DNA from: an uncultured Gallionellaceae bacterium
GTDB taxonomy: Bacteria > Pseudomonadota > Gammaproteobacteria > Burkholderiales > Gallionellaceae
Reading direction: 5' to 3'
Length of the DNA stretch: 64,000 nucleotides
Assembly: GCA_903847155.1 (NCBI GenBank)
Contig: CAINCU010000013.1
Span: forward strand, 1 to 64,000
Position numbers and translations under genes: made by a program. Of this stretch, positions 37,715-45,295 are shown in pieces. The notes under the pieces are model-generated. The model saw only the letters and a program-made list of their open reading frames with translations, did no database searches and was not told the origin of the DNA. Numbering within the stretch: position 1 is the stretch's first letter; each line of letters opens with the position of its first letter.

Positions 37715-38431
37715 TTACTGAAACATCGCGTCGTCAATGAGCACTTTATACGCATAGCCCGAACCGAAATCCTTGTCGGTGCGGATGGTGCCTTTCACGG
37801 TCACGACATCGCCAAGCGTGGCTGTTTTACTGGATGTGGCGAGGATGTCGCTGGAACCGTCCGCATCGGAGCCTGTGCCGTCGCGCAGATGCACCCAATT
37901 CTTGCCCATGATGCCCGCGTTGTATTTCACTACCTTGGCGTGCAGCACAACCGGCTTGTCTTTGAGAGTGGCGCTCATGCTGTAAATTTCTGCAACCGTG
38001 TGCGCGTTTTCCCCACTGGCTTTGGATACATGAATGTTATCCAACTTCACGCCGGCTGCGGGTTTGCCCATGCCATGCCCCATCGGTGCACTACCAGCCG
38101 CGCCGCCCAAAGTGCCAAACAGAATGGTCGGGAAAGTTTTCTTCAGCGCCTTGCTTTCGAAGTTGTTCATGACCATCACATTTTCAATTGTGACCGTGGC
38201 GCCTTTCTTGACTTTTGCCTCCATCACGGCAGCCCAAGTCTCGCCGTTTTGGGTTTTGATGCGCAGATAGGTATAGCTGCTGGCATGTTTAACCTCAAGC
38301 ACTTTGCCCGTAACGGAAACTGCAGGCGCAGCCGCTGCGGGTGTGGCGGCAGGCGACATGGCAGCCGGACTTCCGGCTGCTCCGGCAAATGTGGATGCAA
38401 CAATCATGCAAATGGCTAACAATGCTTTCAT
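37715..38431 (-). CDS. Exported protein with a nucleic-acid-binding OB-like fold region
   Basis: The 238-residue protein has a signal peptide (MKALLAICMIVASTFAGAAG) and an Ala/Pro-rich linker. It has two similar beta-rich parts: VSVTGKVLEVKHASSYTYLRIKTQNGETWAAV, with a later TIENVMVMNNFESKALKKTF; and KPVVLHAKVVKYNAGIMGKNWVHLRDGTG ... LGDVVTVKGTIRTDKDFGSG. The second resembles the exported OB-fold (YdeI/BOF-like) proteins often annotated as nucleotide binding. The ATG at 38431 yields the signal peptide; the frame is open further upstream but without one. Confidence 0.75.
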   Translation of the reverse strand: MKALLAICMIVASTFAGAAGSPAAMSPAATPAAAAPAVSVTGKVLEVKHASSYTYLRIKTQNGETWAAVMEAKVKKGATVTIENVMVMNNFESKALKKTFPTILFGTLGGAAGSAPMGHGMGKPAAGVKLDNIHVSKASGENAHTVAEIYSMSATLKDKPVVLHAKVVKYNAGIMGKNWVHLRDGTGSDADGSSDILATSSKTATLGDVVTVKGTIRTDKDFGSGYAYKVLIDDAMFQ

Positions 38432-38541
38432 GGTCTGGATACTCCCCTCGGTTAAAAGTGTGAAGTGTAGCAGGGAGTGACCTGTATGAGCGATAGTGCG
38501 CAACAGAAACCATTTTCATAATGCATCTTCTTAATTCGTCA

Positions 38542-38719
38542 TTGACACCAACCGAACAACTCCCCTAAAGTTCGGCGCTCGTGCAAATCCGCCGCACCCA
38601 CAGCGCAATGCTGATGCAGGCCAAGATACGGTCCCTCACATAGATGGTTGGGAGGTTAGCTCAAATGCCTCAACACACGAAGTATTGCCAACGCCACGAT
38701 TTGTGCCGCGGGGATACCC
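38542..38719 (+). promoter_or_regulatory. Promoter-leader cassette D (upstream of the sensor kinase)
   Basis: TTGACA (38542-38547), 18-bp spacer, TAAAGT (38566-38571), then GTGCAAATCCGCCGCAC and a hairpin CAGC/GCTG with loop GCAAT. The second half has diverged from the other cassettes. Even so, 178 bases after the -35 box it ends CGGGGATACCC before an ATG at 38720, matching the spacing and the GGGGAWNC Shine-Dalgarno of cassettes A-C. The ORF from 38720 (68 codons) overlaps the kinase start in another frame, so whether it is translated is open. Confidence 0.5.
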
Positions 38720-38804
38720 ATGTACTGCAAAGATCGACTGCCGTTTTTTGCACTAAGCAAACCACTTCACAGTTCCCGCACTCACACTCATCAGCGCTAC
38801 GAAA

Positions 38805-41591
38805 ATGAACTTGTCCGCCTTGAAAAGTGCAGCACAACACTGGCAGCAGCCCGGCAAACTGCTGTTATTGGTACTGGCCTATTATTTCAGCGCCAAGCTG
38901 GGAATGTATTTCCCCTCGCAGCATAGCCACGTCACTTTATTCTGGCTGCCTACCGGTATCGCAGTGGCGGCATTGATGCGCTGGGAAACGCCTTTCACTC
39001 TCCCCGGCATCATTTTGGGTGCCTTGTTTTTTTATCTCTCGCTCGGCACCAGCTTCTCTCTTGCTGTCGGCAGTGCGCTCGGCAGCACGATCGCACCACT
39101 TGTCACCGTTTGGCTACTCAAGCTCTGGCGCTTTGATCCATTATTCACCCGGCAATATGACTTGCTGGTATTGATTGGCGCGTCGGCATTAGGCACGTTG
39201 CTTCCTGCCGTCATTGGCGTCGCCACACTGGTGCTGGGCGAGCAGGTGGAATCGGCAGACATGCCGCTCACCTGCTTAGACTGGTGGCTGCGAGACACCA
39301 TGAGCATCCTGTTGATCGGACCATTGTTGCTCAGCCTCAGCCGTGCCCACATTAACGAGTTCCTGCGCCATCCCGTCGAACTTTTCTTCTCCAGCCTGTT
39401 GATGTGTGCCACCGGGTGGGTGGTGTTTTTCTCCGATTATGCCGACCATGCTCTGGGATTTCTGCCGCTGCTGATGGTGATATGGACAGCATTTCGCATC
39501 GGTGTCACCGGCACCTCACTCGCCGTACTCACACTAGCCTTGCTCACCACCATCGGAACCGCCATGGGCAAGGGAGTCTTCGGCGTCTTGCCTGCGGAAA
39601 TGGGGATGTATGTGGCTTGGCTTTACATCTTTATCGTTACGCTGTGCGGGCTGATGGCGATCATCATATTGGGCGAACGTAAAGAAGCGGAATCTGCCCT
39701 GGTGAGCGCCAATGAGCTGCTGACACTGGCGCAACGCAAGGCCAATGCCGGAATATGGGACTGGGATTTGTCCAGCGGCAAACTTATCTGGACCAACGAA
39801 ATGTTTCACCTGTTCGGGCTCGACCCTAAAACATCCGGGGCTAGCTTCAATACTTGGCATCATCTGATTCATCCTGAAGATCGACAAACAGCCGAGGATT
39901 CGATCAACGAAGCTGTACGCTTTGGTATTCGCCTGTTCAGCGACTATCGGATCGTGCTGCCCAGCGGCGAAATTAAATGGATCAACTCTTCCGGCCAAAC
40001 CAGTCGGGATAAAAATAATACTGCGCTCCGCCTGACGGGACTATGTATTGATATCACTGAACGCAAACTTACCGAAGAACGCTTGCGTCATAGCGAGGAA
40101 TTGCTGAGGCAGGCGCAAACCTTGTCCTCAATCGGCAGTTGGCGGCTCAACCTGCAGAACAATGAATTAGAGTGGTCGGCAGAAGCCTGCCGCATCTTCG
40201 GTGTCACAACCACGCCAAAAAAATATGAACATTTTCTTGAACTGGTCCATCCCGATGACCGGGCAAAGCTTAAAGCGACTTGGGCGGCGGCGCTCAAGGG
40301 CATTCCCTACCTCATACAACACCGTATCGTCGTGAATGGCGAAACGCGCTGGGTAGAGGGACACGCCAAATTTGATTTTGATAACAAAGGTATGCTGCGC
40401 TCTGCCACGGGATCGGTGCAGGACATCACCGCGCGCATCAATACGGAAGAACAGTTGCTCACAACCTTGCACCAACTGGAAGAGAAGGAGCTGGCCAAGA
40501 CCCGCTTCCTCGCCGCCGCAGGACACGATTTGAGGCAACCGATTACCGCCGCCACCCTGTATCTCGACACACTGAAACTCACCTCGCCTAGCCAACGCCA
40601 GAACGCAATCATCGAGCGTCTGGAACAGTCGATGAATACTTTTGCCGGCCTGTTGGAGCGCCTGCTGGATATTTCGAAATTCGATGCCGGACTGATCAAG
40701 CCGCAGCTCAGCACACACAATCTGGCCAACCTATTCATCTGGCTGGAACATAACTTCGCCCAACCCGCACAGGACAAGCATTTGCGTTTCAGTCTGGTTT
40801 TTCCCAAGAGTAAACAACTGTTCGTGCGCACCGACCTCGGCCTGCTGCAATCGGTGCTGATGAATCTGGTCTCCAACGCCATCAAATTCACCGCGAAGGG
40901 CGGCATTATCGTGTGTGCCCGGTTGCGCGGCGACAGAGTGCTATTGCAGGTATGGGACACCGGCATCGGCATATCCGATGCAAATATTACCCACATTTTC
41001 GACGAGTTCTATCAGGTGGCCAACCCGCAGCGTAGCCGTGCGGTTGGATTGGGCTTGGGACTGTCCATCTGCCAACGCACCATGGCTCTGCTGGGAGAAA
41101 AAATTAGCTGCCGTTCGCGCCCCGGTCACGGCTCGGTATTTTCGTTGAGCTTGCCGCTTGATGAAGATCCAGACGAGATCATGCATTTGCCTGCCCAGGC
41201 CACACCGCCGGCAATCGCCAGCGAAGCAATGATGAATGGCAAACGCGTGGTGTTGGTAGAAGACGATGCGCTGGTCGCCGACGGTATGATTAATTTGCTG
41301 CAAGGCATCGGTGCCGAGGTCCGCCACTTCCTCAACGCGGAAGAAGCACTGCGCCACTCCGACATCGCCGCCGCGGATTACTACATCGCCGATTTTTCCC
41401 TGGGTGGCGAAATGTCCGGGCTGCAATTTCTGGAGACCTTGCAACAGCAACAGCAAACACCGCTGCACGCGGTTGTAGTCACCGGCGAGACTTCCTCAAA
41501 ATTCATCTCCAGCACTACCGACAGTCCGTGGCCGGTACTGCACAAACCGATCAACTATGCCAAACTCGCCGCCGCCCTGTTCACAGAATAA
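38805..41591 (+). CDS. MASE1-domain hybrid sensor histidine kinase
   Basis: The 928-residue protein has an N-terminal MASE1 sensory domain with about eight membrane helices (about 15-300). Two PAS domains follow (about 310-425 and 435-550; WDWDLSSGKLIWTNEMF and IGSWRLNLQNNELEWS). The HisKA domain carries the phospho-accepting His near 575 in AAAGHDLRQPI, then HATPase (NLVSNAIKFT, DTGIGI, GLGLGLSI). The C-terminal receiver (about 812-925) reads VLVEDDAL and YYIADFSLGG, its acceptor Asp in ADF. The ATG at 38805 has only a weak ribosome site, and an upstream cassette-D ORF overlaps it out of frame. No response regulator gene is adjacent. Confidence 0.92.
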   Translation: MNLSALKSAAQHWQQPGKLLLLVLAYYFSAKLGMYFPSQHSHVTLFWLPTGIAVAALMRWETPFTLPGIILGALFFYLSLGTSFSLAVGSALGSTIAPLVTVWLLKLWRFDPLFTRQYDLLVLIGASALGTLLPAVIGVATLVLGEQVESADMPLTCLDWWLRDTMSILLIGPLLLSLSRAHINEFLRHPVELFFSSLLMCATGWVVFFSDYADHALGFLPLLMVIWTAFRIGVTGTSLAVLTLALLTTIGTAMGKGVFGVLPAEMGMYVAWLYIFIVTLCGLMAIIILGERKEAESALVSANELLTLAQRKANAGIWDWDLSSGKLIWTNEMFHLFGLDPKTSGASFNTWHHLIHPEDRQTAEDSINEAVRFGIRLFSDYRIVLPSGEIKWINSSGQTSRDKNNTALRLTGLCIDITERKLTEERLRHSEELLRQAQTLSSIGSWRLNLQNNELEWSAEACRIFGVTTTPKKYEHFLELVHPDDRAKLKATWAAALKGIPYLIQHRIVVNGETRWVEGHAKFDFDNKGMLRSATGSVQDITARINTEEQLLTTLHQLEEKELAKTRFLAAAGHDLRQPITAATLYLDTLKLTSPSQRQNAIIERLEQSMNTFAGLLERLLDISKFDAGLIKPQLSTHNLANLFIWLEHNFAQPAQDKHLRFSLVFPKSKQLFVRTDLGLLQSVLMNLVSNAIKFTAKGGIIVCARLRGDRVLLQVWDTGIGISDANITHIFDEFYQVANPQRSRAVGLGLGLSICQRTMALLGEKISCRSRPGHGSVFSLSLPLDEDPDEIMHLPAQATPPAIASEAMMNGKRVVLVEDDALVADGMINLLQGIGAEVRHFLNAEEALRHSDIAAADYYIADFSLGGEMSGLQFLETLQQQQQTPLHAVVVTGETSSKFISSTTDSPWPVLHKPINYAKLAAALFTE

Positions 41592-41621
41592 AAACACGCC
41601 ATCTTCATACAAAGCATTGCC

Positions 41622-42197
41622 ATGACCGATTACAACATATCCGTAGGCATGCCGACGGTAGAAACCCTTCACCTCGGCCAACCCGTAACGATACAACGCG
41701 AGCAGAATCCGTCAGCGACCCTCAGGGCTGAATATTCCGTCACCGCGCGCAAATGTCCGCCCTACTGCATCCAGCCGATGCAACTGGCTCCGGGAGTGGA
41801 AACGCTGGGCGAACTGGAAGTGCTGGACTACCTGCAGCGCATACGCCAGGGCGATAACAACCTCATGGTCGTCGATTCGCGCACCCCGGACTGGTATGCA
41901 AAATACACCATCCCCGGCGCAGTCAACATCCCTTATGCGCAGAACATGGCAGGCCTTGCCACCGACCTGCCCGGCGTAAAAAAGTCTCTTATCGAATTGT
42001 TCGGTGTGAAAGAAACAGGCGGGACTTACGACTTCAGCGCCGCGCATACTCTCGCCATCTTCTGCAATGGCCCGTGGTGCGGACAAACGCCAAACTACAT
42101 CCGCACCCTGCTCGCGCTCGGCTACCCCGCCAGCAAACTGAAATGGTATCGCGGCGGCATGCAGGACTGGTGCTCGTTGGGGCTGACCGTTATCTGA
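41622..42197 (+). CDS. Rhodanese-like domain protein
   Basis: The 191-residue protein has a single rhodanese domain (about 65-185). The active-site cysteine is near residue 147 in FCNGPWCGQTPN, and the fold motifs VVDSRTPDWYAKYTIPGAVNIPY and WYRGGMQDWCSLGL are clear. The N-terminal 60 residues contain a CPPYC pair. There is no signal peptide. It probably transfers sulfane sulfur or senses it; the substrate is unknown. It follows the kinase gene after 30 bases. Confidence 0.88.
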   Translation: MTDYNISVGMPTVETLHLGQPVTIQREQNPSATLRAEYSVTARKCPPYCIQPMQLAPGVETLGELEVLDYLQRIRQGDNNLMVVDSRTPDWYAKYTIPGAVNIPYAQNMAGLATDLPGVKKSLIELFGVKETGGTYDFSAAHTLAIFCNGPWCGQTPNYIRTLLALGYPASKLKWYRGGMQDWCSLGLTVI

Positions 42198-42206
42198 GCG
42201 CATGAC

Positions 42207-42332
42207 CGTCATTCCGGCGCAGGCCGGAATCCAGTTTATTGACAAATTCCCACACAGTGGGACAACACCTTGGGTTTTGTCTGCTTCGCAGAATATTTAT
42301 ATTCGCTAGATTCCGGCCTGCGCCGGAATGAC
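42207..42332. repeat. 126-bp MITE-like element, copy 1
   Basis: Terminal inverted repeats ATTCCGGCGCAGGCCGGAAT and its complement, each itself a palindrome, bound about 75 bases. The outer CGTC is matched by GAC at the other end. The interior TTTTGTCTGCTTCGCAG is homologous to the interior of the copy at 56150. The termini resemble the dRS3-like repeats of Neisseria and other betaproteobacteria. It lies between the convergent rhodanese and methyltransferase genes. Confidence 0.85.
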
Positions 42333-42376
42333 AAAAGCTTTTACAAATTTGCTATCCATAACAAAGCAAGTCCCCG

Positions 42377-43033
42377 TCACCGCAACGTCAACAGGAAAAT
42401 ATTTTCCTGCATCCGGCTCATGCCGCGTTGCTTGAAGCGCGGGTTTTGCGCTAGCGCATCTTCCTGCGCCAGCAAGCGCACTTCGGCGTATTTGCCGTAC
42501 AGTGCTTCGACCTCGTTCACCGACACTGCGAATGGCGGGCCGTCCATCTCCGCTTGCGGATAATCGAAAGTGATCAGCAGAATTTGCGTACCGGACAGCA
42601 GGATGTCCACCAAATGGCGCGCATAACGTTCGCGCATCTCCGGCGGCAGCGCCACCAGCGAAGCGCGGTCATAAACCGTGCTGACTTTCGCCAAATCCTG
42701 TTTGCTCAGGTCGAAGAAATCACCGCACAGAATGCGGATACCGTCCGCTTCGCAGCACTCGAATTTGCCGTTGTTGATATGCGTCGCTGACTTCCCGTTC
42801 TCCTTGAAAAAATCCTGCACCGCAATGGCACTCAGCTCCACCCCCAGCACCGCGCAACCCTGCTGGCGCAGCCACACCATATCCAGACTTTTGCCGCACA
42901 GCGGCACGAACACCTCGCCCACACACGCAGGATGCAACTCCTTCCAGTGTCGAAGCAGATAAGGATTGATCTCGTTCTGGTGAAAACCGATCTCCGCCCG
43001 CTCCCAGCGTTCCAGCCAAAATTCTTTTTTCAT
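42377..43033 (-). CDS. tpm: Thiopurine S-methyltransferase family protein
   Basis: The 218-residue SAM-dependent enzyme matches bacterial TPMT throughout. It begins EFWLERWERAEIGFHQNEIN, then VFVPLCGKSLDMVWLRQQGC (SAM-binding motif I), VLGVELSAIAVQDFF and VYDRASLVALPPEMRERY. TPMT homologues methylate thiopurines, selenium or tellurite compounds. The gene is transcribed alone on the minus strand. Confidence 0.94.
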   Translation of the reverse strand: MKKEFWLERWERAEIGFHQNEINPYLLRHWKELHPACVGEVFVPLCGKSLDMVWLRQQGCAVLGVELSAIAVQDFFKENGKSATHINNGKFECCEADGIRILCGDFFDLSKQDLAKVSTVYDRASLVALPPEMRERYARHLVDILLSGTQILLITFDYPQAEMDGPPFAVSVNEVEALYGKYAEVRLLAQEDALAQNPRFKQRGMSRMQENIFLLTLR

Positions 43034-43066
43034 CTTTGCACCTTACATGGTTTAGAGAAATTAAAT

Positions 43067-43091
43067 CCGTTCGCCCTGAGCCTGTCGAAGG
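43067..43091. repeat. REP-like element (TTCGCCCTGAGCCTGTCGAA)
   Basis: Contains CCGTTCGCCCTGAGCC then TGTCGAAGG, a widespread short repeat of Proteobacteria; the related copy with both arms is at 34485-34522. It lies in the 132-bp space before cassette C. Confidence 0.65.
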
Positions 43092-43165
43092 ATTCTCAAG
43101 GTGGGACACCAAGTTTAACAGGACACACCAAAAAGCTGCCCGCTGCCATACCCCTCATTCCAGCA

Positions 43166-43339
43166 TTGACACTTCGTACCCGACTCACATACAGTTCGTC
43201 CCACTTGCAAATCCGCCACACGCACATCGCACCGCACGCACGGTGCAAGGCACACAGCGGAATCCCCCGGAATTAGGAGTCTGGCGCAAGATTCATATCC
43301 CGCAGCGCCAGCAGCACTTGTTCAACACAGGGGAATCAC
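43166..43339 (+). promoter_or_regulatory. Promoter-leader cassette C (upstream of a secreted protein gene)
   Basis: TTGACA (43166-43171), 18-bp spacer, TACAGT (43190-43195), then CCCACTTGCAAATCCGCC and a six-pair hairpin GCACCG/CGGTGC with loop CACGCA. GGAATCCCCC, TCTGGCGCAAG and its pairing arm GCGCCAG follow. It ends AGGGGAATCAC before a TTG at 43340. Hairpin stems differ in sequence but keep pairing relative to cassettes A and B. Confidence 0.62.
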
Positions 43340-44566
43340 TTGAACGCAAGGCTCACCGAATTTTCTTTGTACAGAATCAGCGAATCGTTGAAAGCCAATG
43401 ATCGCTGCAACTCAAACTCCCGTTTCACTTCGAGAGATAAGGTGAAGCTCTATCGAATAGTTTCATTTCTACTTGCCTTCACCTTGCTATTCTCATTCAC
43501 TAGCACCGCAGTTGGCGGCCCCATGAACAAATGCGTGCTCCCGGATGGGCATGTCGAATTTACTGATAAGCTATGTCCAAGCACCGAAGCTAACCGTTCA
43601 GCTATTGCCCCTCCTGTGCGCCCTCAGGAACCTGCAACAACAAGTTCACAGCCTGAAATGCCGATGAAGCAAACGGTCTCAAGCAATGGCAGCGCTTACG
43701 CTGGATTACCTGCCGCAGATCGACTGAAGTCATGCAACCCGGCCATCGCAATTGCTGCGGCTGAAGAATTGGTCAATGACCCCGCAAACCTGAAAGAACC
43801 TTTGCAGTTATTTTCACCAGCCTTTGCACTTTTTCAGAATGGCAATAAAGATGAAGCTGTGTTCTGGTTTTATGCAGCCCAACTGCGTGTTCGTCAACAG
43901 ATCGTTATTGAGAATGGTGATCGAGGCCAACTTCTGGCCATCATGCTGATGACCATGGGGCCGTTCATCAACAACTACGCATTCCAGAATATCTCCAGTT
44001 TCAACCAGACTTTGGACAGAGTATTAGCATGGGATAAACAGACAGTGAACCCATTTCGCGAGAAAGCCAGACTGCAAAAATTGGATCAGAAAATAGATCA
44101 AATTTATGTCGGCTTTAGTGAACTTAAAACAAAACTCGCCGCTGAAAAAACTTCGATGGAAGCTGCAGCGCGTCAAGCAGCGCCAGGTATTGAACAAACG
44201 TATGCCCAAATGAACAATCAACGCTGTCGCCCAGGCCAGCCTGATCCTGCCTACGAGAATAGAGCAAAGAAAGAGGAAGAACAGCTTGCTATGGATTACG
44301 TGACACACAACAGCCAGCTCATTAAGTTAGCTGGCGGAACAGTGAAGACGTTTCCTGCGGCATCCACGATCTACAGTTATGACAGGAGCAAAGGCAGATA
44401 TGATTTTTCCATCACAGGACATAAACCGTTTTATGCCATCGTTGACGTTAACCGAAAATCCGGCAAGCCGGAATTCAGTCTTGCATGTGTAACGACACTA
44501 TCCATGGGCTATCGTCAGGTGGGAATAGATACGTGTCAGCAATCCACAATACCGTTGCCACAATGA
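43340..44566 (+). CDS. Exported DUF4124-like protein of unknown function
   Basis: 408 residues from the TTG at 43340, which sits after the cassette's AGGGGAATCAC. Alternatively, 374 residues start from GTG 43442, which would place a standard signal peptide at the very N-terminus (KLYRIVSFLLAFTLLFSFTS). The mature part begins MNKCVLPDGHVEFTDKLCP, a DUF4124-like short beta region with two cysteines. A helical central part (about 130-270) with a coiled-coil section and a beta-rich C-terminus (SGKPEFSLACVTTLSMGYRQ) follow. Role unknown; it acts in the periplasm or outside. Confidence 0.72.
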   Translation: MNARLTEFSLYRISESLKANDRCNSNSRFTSRDKVKLYRIVSFLLAFTLLFSFTSTAVGGPMNKCVLPDGHVEFTDKLCPSTEANRSAIAPPVRPQEPATTSSQPEMPMKQTVSSNGSAYAGLPAADRLKSCNPAIAIAAAEELVNDPANLKEPLQLFSPAFALFQNGNKDEAVFWFYAAQLRVRQQIVIENGDRGQLLAIMLMTMGPFINNYAFQNISSFNQTLDRVLAWDKQTVNPFREKARLQKLDQKIDQIYVGFSELKTKLAAEKTSMEAAARQAAPGIEQTYAQMNNQRCRPGQPDPAYENRAKKEEEQLAMDYVTHNSQLIKLAGGTVKTFPAASTIYSYDRSKGRYDFSITGHKPFYAIVDVNRKSGKPEFSLACVTTLSMGYRQVGIDTCQQSTIPLPQ

Positions 44567-44633
44567 CTATGCTGGATAGCTTCTTCTCAAACAAAATTGG
44601 GGTAGCTCAGCCCGCTGATTCTAATTGTTCATT

Positions 44634-44897
44634 ATGGAAATGAAAAAGATCAACTCCGGCAAACTGCGCGCCATCGGCTACGACGCGCGAATGCGCATCC
44701 TGCAAGTGCAACTCGACACCGACGACACACTGCAATACAGCGGCGTCGGCGAAGACATCTGGCGCCGACTCAGCACCTCCGGCGCAGCGTGGAGCTTTTA
44801 TCGCGACAACATCGAAGAGGAATTCACAGTGAAGAATGTTTCAGGAAGTGCGCCTGCGGGGAAGAATCCGCTGGATGATTTGTTTACTCGGAAATAA
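44634..44897 (+). CDS. KTSC-domain protein
   Basis: The 87-residue protein has the KTSC domain in the first 65 residues: LRAIGYDARMRILQVQLDTD, then LQYSGVGEDIWRRLSTSGAA and FYRDNIEEEF. The domain is found alone or next to RNA-modifying and kinase domains; its function is not settled. The tail ends NPLDDLFTRK. The ATG at 44634 or at 44640 could be used. A degraded repeat of its 3' end appears near 45130-45172. Confidence 0.82.
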   Translation: MEMKKINSGKLRAIGYDARMRILQVQLDTDDTLQYSGVGEDIWRRLSTSGAAWSFYRDNIEEEFTVKNVSGSAPAGKNPLDDLFTRK

Positions 44898-44935
44898 ATT
44901 CCTGACAGACCTGTTTCCATCAAAAGGAGAAAAAA

Positions 44936-45094
44936 ATGACGCAGCCTGACAATGAACCGACAAACAATAAATCCCAAAAATCAAAGGAAGACAAAACAGT
45001 CATTCTTCAGCGTTGCCCTAAGCACGGTACTGTCTATATGCCGAACGAACATTGCCCTGAGTGCGAGAAGGAAAAAGGCATCCCTGTCGGTTGA
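44936..45094 (+). CDS. 52-residue Cys/His-rich protein
   Basis: A short frame with an excellent Shine-Dalgarno (AAAAGGAG six bases before the ATG at 44936). After a hydrophilic N-terminus rich in Asn, Lys and Gln it reads LQRCPKHGTVYMPNEHCPEC, giving C-x2-H ... H-C-x2-C, a plausible zinc-ribbon. The frame ends at TGA 45094. It lies 38 bases after the KTSC gene and may be in the same transcript. No family recognised. Confidence 0.62.
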   Translation: MTQPDNEPTNNKSQKSKEDKTVILQRCPKHGTVYMPNEHCPECEKEKGIPVG

Positions 45095-45295
45095 ATGCGG
45101 CTGAGTCATATGGTGAATGGCATGACTGAGGAGAATTCAACTCCGGTAGCTCTAGCATCAATGATCTATTCACTCAGAAATAATTGCGATGCTGACCCGT
45201 TGAATTCTAAGGTTTGGGTTAATGTATTTAGAGACCCCCGTGTTACTTGGACGGGGAATGATAAAACGCTTTACGTTAGTTTCACCATGATATGA
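45095..45295 (+). CDS. Doubtful small ORF before the SIR2-like gene
   Basis: A 66-codon frame starts directly after the preceding stop and overlaps the SIR2-like start as ATGA, which argues for a real coupled gene. Against it, no Shine-Dalgarno is visible and residues about 15-28 lie on DNA that in another frame reads SSSINDLFTQK-stop, like the KTSC protein's C-terminus. The frame may therefore be fortuitous over a decayed duplicate. A shorter start exists at 45122. Confidence 0.35.
   Translation: MRLSHMVNGMTEENSTPVALASMIYSLRNNCDADPLNSKVWVNVFRDPRVTWTGNDKTLYVSFTMI

Noticed and set aside
42201-42340. Insertion sequence between rhodanese and tpm genes
   Set aside because: Only 126 bp between inverted ends and no transposase frame, so it is at most a MITE-like element.
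43166-43340. Class I cyclic-di-GMP riboswitch (GEMM) in the leader cassettes
   Set aside because: CACGCAC occurs, but the GGGACGCAAAGCC core and the tetraloop-receptor features are missing in all four leaders.
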